From Pseudoduganella lurida (lineage in GTDB: Bacteria > Pseudomonadota > Gammaproteobacteria > Burkholderiales > Burkholderiaceae_D): DNA of 64,000 nucleotides. The notes beneath the pieces are model-generated. The model had not been told where the DNA came from. It did not search any database and saw nothing but the letters and a program-made list of their open reading frames with translations. Where the stretch lies: assembly GCF_007830455.1 (NCBI RefSeq), contig NZ_VLLB01000006.1:62001-126000 (forward strand), read 5' to 3'. Below are positions 58,134-64,000 of this stretch, piece after piece; position 1 is the stretch's first letter, and each line of letters opens with the position of its first letter. A program made the translations under genes and the position numbers.

Positions 58134-58838
58134 ATGAAAACACTGCAATCCCTGGCCGCACTGCTGCTGGTTGCCGGCACGGCCGCCACCGCCACGCCGC
58201 TGCTGCAGAACGGCGGCTTCGAAGCGGGGCTCGCCAACTGGACCGCCATCGATCGTCCGAACAGCGCCGGCAGCTGGTTCGCGAACACAGGCACGACCAC
58301 GCCAGTGTCGAATTTCTCCACCGTCGGCGCGCACGGCGGCGTGGGCTATGCCGTGACCGACCAGGTCAATCCCAGCACCCACGCGCTGCTCCAGTCCTTC
58401 AACGTGGCCCCTGGCGCCACGTCGGTGATCCTCACCTTCAGCATGTTCGTGAACTCGTATGCGGATTTCTTCCCGAACGGCGGCGTGCTCGATCACCTCA
58501 CCGGCCAGCCGGCGCAATTCACCCGCGTCGATCTGCTGACGGCCGGCGCGGATCCGTTCGACACGGGCGCCGGCGTGCTGCAGAATTTTTACTTCGGCAT
58601 CGATGACCCGGCCACGAACCCGCACCCGTACACGGACTACACGTTCGATATCACGGCGCTGGTGGCGGCCGGCGGCACTTACCAGCTGCGCTTTGCCGCG
58701 GTGGAGACGGAGTTCTTCCAGCACGTGGGCGTGGACGACGTGAGCATCGACGCGGCCTTTGCCGTCCCCGAACCGGGCAGCCTCGCTCTGCTGGGACTGG
58801 GCCTGGGCGCCCTGGCGCGGACGCGGCGCCGCCGCTGA
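58134..58838 (+). CDS. PEP-CTERM exoprotein, copy 2
   Basis: Paralogue of the preceding gene, 234 residues, 39 bases downstream. The signal peptide (SLAALLLVAGTAATA), NGGFEAGLANWTAID, TNPHPYTDYTFDITALVAAG and the sorting signal VPEPGSLALLGLGLGA plus RTRRRR are all present. The best-conserved part is the region around the NPHPYTDYTF segment, suggesting it forms the binding face. Ribosome site AGGAG lies 8 bases before the ATG. Its stop codon is one base from the stop of the convergent transporter gene, so there is no room for a terminator. Confidence 0.9.
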   Translation: MKTLQSLAALLLVAGTAATATPLLQNGGFEAGLANWTAIDRPNSAGSWFANTGTTTPVSNFSTVGAHGGVGYAVTDQVNPSTHALLQSFNVAPGATSVILTFSMFVNSYADFFPNGGVLDHLTGQPAQFTRVDLLTAGADPFDTGAGVLQNFYFGIDDPATNPHPYTDYTFDITALVAAGGTYQLRFAAVETEFFQHVGVDDVSIDAAFAVPEPGSLALLGLGLGALARTRRRR

Positions 58839-58839
58839 A

Positions 58840-59754
58840 TCAGGGGTGCTCCGCCTCGCTGTGCACGGCCTCGCGCCGCACCAGGTAGATGCCGCTGGCG
58901 ATGATGATCGCGGCGCCCGTCAACGTCCAGCGGTCCGGCAGCGTGTTCCAGATCGCCCAGTCGATCGCCACGCTCCACGCCAGCCCGGTGTACTCGAACG
59001 GCGCCACGATGGACGCCTTGCCGATGCTGAATGCCTTCGTGATCGCCATCTGGCCCAGGAAGCCGGAGGTGGCCAGCAGCGCGATCACGGGCCAGTCGTC
59101 CCAGCGCAGCGGCACCCAGCCGGGCAGCGCCAGCGGCAGCGCACCGGCCCCCATCAGCACCAGTACCCAGAACATGATGTGTTCGTTGGAATCGGTACGG
59201 CTGAGGATGCGGCTGGCGATCGCCGACACGGCATAGCCCGTGGCGGCCGCCAGCACGGCCAGTCCCGCCAGCGAAATGAAGTTCAGGCCGCTCGGCCGCA
59301 GCACCACCAGCACGCCGCCCAGTCCGACGAAGATCGCCAGCCACTGCCGGCCGTCGACGCGCTCCTTCAGGATGAACACCGACAGCGCCGTGATCAGCGC
59401 CGGCGCGATGAAGAACAGCGAATACGCTTCGGCCAGCGGCAGCGATTTGAGGCCCCAGGCGAACACCGTCAGCATGACCACGCCCAATGCGCCGCGCAGC
59501 AGGTGCAGCGGCCAGCGCACCCGCAGGATGCCGCGGAACTTGCCCCGCCAGGCGATGAACGCACACACCAGCGGCAGCGACGTCAGCGCGCGCAGCACCG
59601 TCACCTGCACGGCCGGATAGTGGCCGGCCAGCAGCTTCATCGAGGTGTCCATCAGCGCGAACATGGCCACGGCGGCGATCATCGCGTAGATGCTGTGCAG
59701 GTTTTCCTTGGCGTCGGGTTTCAAGCGCGATCCTGTGAGTGGCGGATCGGCCAT
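58840..59754 (-). CDS. EamA/DMT-superfamily transporter
   Basis: Inner-membrane protein of 304 residues with ten hydrophobic helices in two EamA repeats (~20-150 and ~165-295): LHSIYAMIAAVAMFALMDTS opens the first, and FISLAGLAVLAAATGYAVSA the second. The N-terminal short region MADPPLTG was taken as the start at ATG; an upstream TTG is possible but unneeded. Relatives export amino acids or other metabolites. It is convergent with the tandem PEP-CTERM genes with no spacer. Substrate unknown. Confidence 0.9.
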   Translation of the reverse strand: MADPPLTGSRLKPDAKENLHSIYAMIAAVAMFALMDTSMKLLAGHYPAVQVTVLRALTSLPLVCAFIAWRGKFRGILRVRWPLHLLRGALGVVMLTVFAWGLKSLPLAEAYSLFFIAPALITALSVFILKERVDGRQWLAIFVGLGGVLVVLRPSGLNFISLAGLAVLAAATGYAVSAIASRILSRTDSNEHIMFWVLVLMGAGALPLALPGWVPLRWDDWPVIALLATSGFLGQMAITKAFSIGKASIVAPFEYTGLAWSVAIDWAIWNTLPDRWTLTGAAIIIASGIYLVRREAVHSEAEHP

Positions 59755-59854
59755 TGTACGCAATGCCCGGGGCTGTTGTTAAGCCGCCCGGTGCATCGCG
59801 ATTTGCTATCGTGCGGCTATCGTATCTGACCGGCAGGCACGGTAAGATGCAGAA

Positions 59855-60346
59855 ATGACCACATCCGCCAAGAAACCCCTGCCCCTCTACGAAGTGCACG
59901 AGTCCCCGATTCATGGCCGCGGCGTGTTCGCCCGCCGCAAGATCCCGGCCGGCGCCCGCATCATCGAATACACGGGCGAAATCGTCGACTGGGACGAAAC
60001 CTGCCGCCGTACCGCCGCGAAGGGCGGCCCGATCAACCACACGTTCTTCTTCACGCTGAACAACGGCCTGCTGATCGACGGCGGCGCCAACGGCAACGAG
60101 GCGCGCTTCATCAACCACTCGTGCGCGCCGAACTGCGAAGCGATGGAAGACGAGGACCGCGTCTACATCCACGCGCTGCAGGATATCGAGAAGGGCGAGG
60201 AACTGAACTACAACTACGGCCTCATCTACGACGAGCGCCACACGCCGGCCGTGAAGAAGGCTTTCGCCTGCCACTGTGGCGCGCCCGAATGCACAGGCGT
60301 GATGCTGGCGCCGAAAAAGCGCTCGCGCAAGAAAGCGGCCGCGTAG
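59855..60346 (+). CDS. SET-domain protein-lysine methyltransferase-like protein
   Basis: A 163-residue protein that is nearly all SET domain. Visible features: HESPIHGRGVFARRKIPAGA near the N-terminus, the cofactor/substrate motif RFINHSCAPNCEA (NHSC at 87-90), EELNYNYG at 115-122 with the catalytic Tyr, and a post-SET-like cysteine group (Cys139, Cys141, Cys146), where CHCGAPECTG probably binds zinc with NHSC. A lysine-rich tail follows (PKKRSRKKAAA). Such genes occur in many betaproteobacteria; no target is known. Candidates are nucleoid proteins or ribosomal proteins, purely by analogy. It lies alone with its own promoter region. Confidence 0.9.
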   Translation: MTTSAKKPLPLYEVHESPIHGRGVFARRKIPAGARIIEYTGEIVDWDETCRRTAAKGGPINHTFFFTLNNGLLIDGGANGNEARFINHSCAPNCEAMEDEDRVYIHALQDIEKGEELNYNYGLIYDERHTPAVKKAFACHCGAPECTGVMLAPKKRSRKKAAA

Positions 60347-60623
60347 CATTCCCACAACATCCGCCCTGCCGCTCGGGGGCGCGATGGTAGCAACCACTCC
60401 CTCGCCCCCGGCTGACCGGCCGCAAACGCCGTGCGGGGCATTTCGATGGCCTCCTCTAGAGAACCGCCTCCGCACTTGGTGCCACGCAAAAGACAGTGCC
60501 GCCTTGACAATTGATGAGTAGACAATTTTTGCGGATCGATATAGTCGAGCTCGCTCTATAGCCGCGCTCGCTCTATCCCCGCTCGTCCAATCGCCGCTTC
60601 ATCATCCATTGCCCGGAGGCCTT

Positions 60624-61094
60624 ATGTCGATCTGCCATCACTGCGGTACCCACTTCATCACGAGCCCGCTGTGCACGGCATGCCGGCCGACCAGCGCCAT
60701 TGCCAGCTGCACGCCGCCGGAGTTCGCCGTGCCGCAGCGCCTGCCGCTTGTGTGGCGCGAGAAATTCGGCGCCATCGACCGCGCCGGCGGCGTGACGCTG
60801 GCCAAGCTGGCGCAGCTGCCCCTGCCCGATCGGCTACGCATCCGCTGCAATGTCTTCGCCCTGCTGTTCGGCGCCGCCTACTACGCGTGCAAGGGCATGT
60901 GGAAGCGCGGCCTGTCGCTGGCGCTGCTGATGGCGGCCCTCACGCTGCTGATGATGAGCGCCGCGGACCTGGCCGGCATCGCCCCTGAACTGGCGCGCAA
61001 CGTGGGCATCAGCATCGCCGCCTTCGTCTATGCCTACCGCGCCAACCTGGACTACTACAAGCAGGCCGTGCTGGGGGACGACAGCTGGTGGTAG
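60624..61094 (+). CDS. Zinc-ribbon plus DUF2628 membrane protein, copy 1
   Basis: A 156-residue protein: zinc-ribbon cysteines at 4, 7, 17 and 20 (CHHC and CTAC), then a DUF2628-type region (~45-156) with VWREKFGAIDRAGGVTLAKL, a KGMWKRGLSLALLM motif, two hydrophobic helices and the ending YYKQAVLGDDSWW. GGAGG lies 5 bases before the ATG. Function is unknown; DUF2628 proteins are small inner-membrane proteins. The next gene is a paralogue with the same cysteine spacing. Confidence 0.8.
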   Translation: MSICHHCGTHFITSPLCTACRPTSAIASCTPPEFAVPQRLPLVWREKFGAIDRAGGVTLAKLAQLPLPDRLRIRCNVFALLFGAAYYACKGMWKRGLSLALLMAALTLLMMSAADLAGIAPELARNVGISIAAFVYAYRANLDYYKQAVLGDDSWW

Positions 61095-61232
61095 ATCGCG
61101 GCGCTGCATGAAGGCGCAAGCATGGAAGCAATGGTGAGTTTGCCCAGCCGCAATATCCTGAGCTCACCGGATTCTTAAGCTTACAGCTCGACGACGCCGG
61201 ACCCGCCGGCGTCAACCATAGGAGAGCTCGAG

Positions 61233-61676
61233 ATGGTGCGCTGCGAACATTGCAATACCGGCTACAGTGCCGGCAACGGCTGTTTTGGTTGCGGTCATGA
61301 CCTTGGCCGAGGGCTCGAAGCGCTGTCGCCGGCCTGGCGGCGGCGCTTCGCATTGATCGAACAGGCTGGCGGCCCGACTTTCGAAAAAATCCGCACGTTG
61401 CCGTTACGCGAGCGCTTCAGAGCTGCGTTCAACGTATGGGCACTTTTCTTCGGGCCATTCTATTTCATGGCGAAGGGCATGTGGAAACGTGCCATCACGC
61501 TGACGGTCGCGCTGATCGGCTCGAACTTTGCTGTGAATGTAATTCTCGCTGCGATGGGTGCGCCGGAGGGCGCCGCCGACGCCGCTTTCCACGCTGGCGG
61601 CCCCGTGACATTTGCAGCCGTCTGCAATCTGGCCTATTACAAGGCCAAGGTGCTTGGCGACTGGGGTTGGTGGTAG
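61233..61676 (+). CDS. Zinc-ribbon plus DUF2628 membrane protein, copy 2
   Basis: Paralogue of the preceding gene, 147 residues. Cysteines at 4, 7, 17 and 20 (CEHC and CFGC) keep exactly the same spacing, followed by WRRRFALIEQAGGPTFEKIR, FFGPFYFMAKGMWKRAITLT and the shared ending YYKAKVLGDWGWW. GGAG precedes the ATG by 8 bases. A 138-base gap separates the two genes, so they need not be cotranscribed. The terminator beyond it belongs to the convergent peroxiredoxin gene. Confidence 0.8.
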   Translation: MVRCEHCNTGYSAGNGCFGCGHDLGRGLEALSPAWRRRFALIEQAGGPTFEKIRTLPLRERFRAAFNVWALFFGPFYFMAKGMWKRAITLTVALIGSNFAVNVILAAMGAPEGAADAAFHAGGPVTFAAVCNLAYYKAKVLGDWGWW

Positions 61677-61693
61677 GGATAGCGACGACGCAA

Positions 61694-61720
61694 TAAAAAA
61701 ACCCGGAGCGCGCTCCGGGT
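61694..61720 (-). terminator. Intrinsic terminator of the peroxiredoxin gene
   Basis: On the minus strand ACCCGGAGCG pairs with CGCTCCGGGT as perfect 10-base arms, followed by a run of seven T. It may also slow transcripts from the DUF2628 side. Confidence 0.9.
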
Positions 61721-61742
61721 CTTGCATTGCAGCCGATGCAGC

Positions 61743-62246
61743 TTACAGCTGGCCCAGCAGCGTCTCCGCATTCGACACTTCGAACTTGCCGCCCTGCTCC
61801 ACGTTGAGCTGCTTCACGACGCCATCCTCGACCAGCAGCGAGTAGCGCTGCGAGCGCGTGCCCATGCCGAACTTCGAGAAATCCGCGTCCAGGCCCAGCG
61901 CCTTCGTGTAGGCGGCGTTCCCGTCGCCCATCATGCGCACGATGCCGGTGGCCTTCTGTTCGCGGCCCCAGGCGCCCATCACGAACGCGTCGTTGACGGC
62001 GATGCACCAGATCTCGTCCACGCCCTTTTCCTTGAACTGATCCGCATGCTGGATGAAGCCGGGCACGTGCTTGGCCGAGCAGGTGGGCGTGAAGGCGCCC
62101 GGCAAGCCGAAGATGGCGATCTTCTTGCCCTTCACCAGATCCTGCACGTTGAACGTGTTCGGACCCAGCGAGCACGCTTCGGTTTCGACTTCGACGAATT
62201 CGGACAGCGTGCCTTCCGGCAGCGTGTCGCCGATCTTGATGGTCAT
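61743..62246 (-). CDS. Peroxiredoxin (Prx5/AhpE-like thiol peroxidase)
   Basis: Reduces hydrogen peroxide and organic peroxides with a thiol partner. The 167-residue protein has the peroxidatic Cys56 in GAFTPTCSAKHVPGF, with Pro and Thr in place, and the Prx5-type DEIWCIAVNDAFVMGAWG. The start was set at MTIKIGDTLPE; GGAG is 6 bases ahead. It is transcribed in the same direction as ftsZ but separated from it by a terminator, so it is probably an independent unit. The gene order ftsZ-peroxiredoxin-lpxC is usual in betaproteobacteria, which supports the synteny. Confidence 0.95.
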   Translation of the reverse strand: MTIKIGDTLPEGTLSEFVEVETEACSLGPNTFNVQDLVKGKKIAIFGLPGAFTPTCSAKHVPGFIQHADQFKEKGVDEIWCIAVNDAFVMGAWGREQKATGIVRMMGDGNAAYTKALGLDADFSKFGMGTRSQRYSLLVEDGVVKQLNVEQGGKFEVSNAETLLGQL

Positions 62247-62267
62247 GGTGGACTCCTGTGTATGGCA

Positions 62268-62307
62268 TAAAAAAAGCCGCGCAAGGGTGAAGCACCCAGG
62301 GCGCGGC
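62268..62307 (-). terminator. Intrinsic terminator of the ftsZ operon
   Basis: On the minus strand GCCGCGC pairs with GCGCGGC, with an inner GGGTG/CACCC stem, and seven T follow. It lies about 114 bases beyond the ftsZ stop and just upstream of the peroxiredoxin gene. Confidence 0.88.
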
Positions 62308-62420
62308 AGCGCTGGCAAAGTATGCCAGAGCGTGAGCGAATCCGCTCGAAGACGCTGCCCCCTCTCTCGAAGGACAGCGCCAGGGCACCCGGGCTTACGG
62401 GTACCTGCGTGATCCTCTGA

Positions 62421-63632
62421 TCAATCAGCCTGCTTGCGCAGGAAAGCCGGAATATCGTAGGTTTCCATGCCGTTCTTCTCCATCGCGCGCACCTGTTCGG
62501 AAGCGGATTCGCGACGCCACACGGCCGGGGCCTTCATGCCTTCGAACGCATGGTTGCCGCCGGCGGCGCCCACGCCCATCGACACGGACGTGGTGCCCGG
62601 GATGCCGCCCATCGCGCCCTGGATCGGCGCGTTGTTGGTCCCCGTGCGCAGCATCTGCTGCGGCACCAGCTGGACGTGGCGCTTGGCCTTGCCCAGGCCG
62701 GTCGCCACGACCGTCACGCGGATCGCGTCGCCCATGTTGTCGTCGTACGCGATACCCTGCGCGATCGACGCGTCCGGTGCGGCGAAGGCACGCACGGCGG
62801 CCATGACTTCCTTGATTTCCTTGCCCTTCAGGCCGCGGCTGGCCGTGACATTGACCAGCACGCCGCGCGCGCCGGACAGGTCCACGCCGTCCAGCAGCGG
62901 CGAAGCGACCGCCTGCTCCGCCGCGATGCGTGCGCGGTCAACACCTTCGGCCGTGGCCGTGCCCATCATGGCCTTGCCCTGCTCGCCCATGATCGTCTTC
63001 ACGTCGTTGAAGTCGACGTTGATGTGGCCCGGCACGTTGATGATCTCGGCAATGCCGGCCACCGCGTTGTTCAGCACATCGTCGGCATGCTGCAGCCATT
63101 CGATCAGCGATTCGTCTTCGTAGATCTCTTCGAGCTTCTCGTTCAGGATCACGATCAGCGAGTCGACGTTCTCGGACAGCAGTTCCAGGCCGTCGTCGGC
63201 GATTTCCATGCACTTCTGGCCTTCGTGCGAGAACGGCTTCGACACCACGGCGACCGTCAGGGCACCCAGCGACTTGGCGATTTCCGCGACGATCGGCGCC
63301 GCGCCGGTGCCGGTACCGCCGCCCATGCCGGCCGCGATGAACACCATGTGCGCGCCGCGCAGCGAGTCTTCGATCCGTGCGCGCGATTCCTCGGCCAGCT
63401 TGCGGCCCACTTCCGGCTTCATGCCCGCACCCAGGCCGGTCTCGCCGATCTGGATGACGTTGTCGGCCTTGGAGGTCGACAGCGCCTGGGCATCGGTGTT
63501 GGCGGCGATGAACTCGACGCCGCTCATGCCCTTGTTGATCATGTGCTGCACCGCGTTGCCACCCGCGCCGCCCACGCCGACCACCTTGATCACCGTTCCC
63601 AGTGATGCGTTATCGACCATATCGAACTCCAT
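62421..63632 (-). CDS. ftsZ: Cell division GTPase FtsZ
   Basis: Tubulin homologue that forms the Z ring. The 403-residue protein has the GTP-binding motif GGGTGTGAAP, preceded by VGVGGAGGNAVQHM, the T7-type loop FNDVKTIMGEQG, and the conserved C-terminal peptide YDIPAFLRKQAD that binds FtsA and ZipA-like anchors. AGGAG lies 7 bases before the ATG of MEFDMVDNA, which fixes the start. It follows ftsA on the same strand after a 173-base gap that holds a short repeat. ZapD, a Z-ring regulator, is also in this window. Confidence 0.98.
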   Translation of the reverse strand: MEFDMVDNASLGTVIKVVGVGGAGGNAVQHMINKGMSGVEFIAANTDAQALSTSKADNVIQIGETGLGAGMKPEVGRKLAEESRARIEDSLRGAHMVFIAAGMGGGTGTGAAPIVAEIAKSLGALTVAVVSKPFSHEGQKCMEIADDGLELLSENVDSLIVILNEKLEEIYEDESLIEWLQHADDVLNNAVAGIAEIINVPGHINVDFNDVKTIMGEQGKAMMGTATAEGVDRARIAAEQAVASPLLDGVDLSGARGVLVNVTASRGLKGKEIKEVMAAVRAFAAPDASIAQGIAYDDNMGDAIRVTVVATGLGKAKRHVQLVPQQMLRTGTNNAPIQGAMGGIPGTTSVSMGVGAAGGNHAFEGMKAPAVWRRESASEQVRAMEKNGMETYDIPAFLRKQAD

Positions 63633-63745
63633 GATGTGCTCCTAAAAGTATTGCGGCTTCCAAGCGCCAACCCTCATATCGGTAGAAGACCTGGCGCTTG
63701 AAAACTGCGAAAATTTGAAATGACCCGACCCTGTTTGGTAATACG

Positions 63746-63787
63746 TGCTGCCTGTGATTTGCTGCCTGTGACTTGCTGCCTGTGTTC
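63746..63787. repeat. Three 14-base tandem repeats between ftsA and ftsZ
   Basis: The unit TGCTGCCTGTGATT is repeated three times in line with minor changes. It lies in the ftsA-ftsZ gap, just beyond the ftsA stop. Its role is unknown; it could affect spacing or readthrough between the two genes. Confidence 0.8.
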
Positions 63788-63805
63788 CGCTGCCGTGCTG
63801 CCGTC

Positions 63806-64000
63806 CTAGAAATTACCCAGGAACCATTCCTTCATGCGTTGCCACACCGCCTTCACCGAACCGTCCTGGCGCGTCACGATATGCCCGCGCAGATACTGCT
63901 TCTTCGCTTCCTGGAGCAGGCCGAGCACGGTGGCGTAGCGGGGGCTGCGCACCACGTCGGCCAGCTGGCCGCGATAGTCCGGCGTGCCGAGGCGCGCCGG
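63806..64000 (-). CDS. ftsA: Cell division protein FtsA, C-terminal part
   Basis: The last ~64 residues of FtsA, cut by the window edge. The amphipathic membrane-targeting helix at the very C-terminus is intact and can be read as VWQRMKEWFLGNF, the usual ending in this group. The preceding part (PARLGTPDYRGQLADVVRSP) matches the end of the ATPase domain. FtsA anchors FtsZ to the membrane. Confidence 0.93.
   Translation of the reverse strand, partial: PARLGTPDYRGQLADVVRSPRYATVLGLLQEAKKQYLRGHIVTRQDGSVKAVWQRMKEWFLGNF

Noticed and set aside
60347..60623. Small RNA or gene between the SET and DUF2628 genes
   Set aside because: The stretch has GCTCGCTCTAT-like short repeats near 60540-60580 but no clear promoter-terminator pair or convincing frame.

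Overview
The window looks like chromosomal DNA of a high-GC betaproteobacterium of the family Oxalobacteraceae (Massilia, Duganella or Pseudoduganella type). This rests on the conserved block ftsA-ftsZ / lpxC / dciA / secA / argJ / mutT-yacG-zapD-coaE-pilD-pilC-pilB, on PEP-CTERM proteins, and on many short GGGGTC/GACCCC palindromes between genes. It is an inference from gene content, not from a database match. No tRNA, rRNA, CRISPR array, insertion sequence or prophage gene was seen.

Positions 1-40300 form a nucleic-acid and purine scavenging region. A minus-strand operon (purine nucleoside phosphorylase, deoB, deoC, a two-domain aldehyde dehydrogenase cut by the window edge) turns nucleosides into free bases, pentose phosphates and acetyl units. 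It is divergent from a pseudouridine operon (HTH-fused kinase, psuG, a LysR regulator). A TonB-dependent receptor and a complete BMP-type nucleoside ABC transporter follow. After a PEP-CTERM protein and a sterol-desaturase-family membrane enzyme comes a translationally coupled operon of three exported enzymes: a 5'-nucleotidase lipoprotein, a phospholipase-D-fold protein resembling animal PLD3/PLD4 exonucleases, and an S1/P1 nuclease. Next come an Oar-type TonB-dependent receptor and the operon xdhA-xdhB-xdhC-guaD-(exported adenosine deaminase). An outer-membrane barrel, a small PstS-like protein and a chemoreceptor follow, then allantoinase with a coupled carboxylesterase, and 5-hydroxyisourate hydrolase. 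Read together, the genes describe a route from extracellular DNA/RNA through nucleotides, nucleosides and bases to allantoate and central metabolism. No uricase, OHCU decarboxylase or dedicated pyrimidine deaminase was found here.

Positions 40500-64000 are mostly housekeeping: a CNNM/CorC-type protein, the type IV pilus genes pilB-pilC-pilD with coaE, zapD and yacG, then mutT, a DUF815 ATPase, argJ, secA, dciA, lpxC, a peroxiredoxin, ftsZ and the 3' end of ftsA. Two lineage-specific insertions interrupt this order: an XRE regulator with a semialdehyde dehydrogenase (50211-52513), and a group holding two tandem PEP-CTERM paralogues, a DMT transporter, a SET-domain protein and two DUF2628 paralogues (57381-61676).

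The most distinctive non-coding signal is a set of REP-like palindromes in three sequence variants. They occupy four of the seven convergent gene junctions; two others have intrinsic terminators and in the last the two stop codons are one base apart. One palindrome supplies the last residues of XdhB and another supplies the stop codon of the MutT-like protein.
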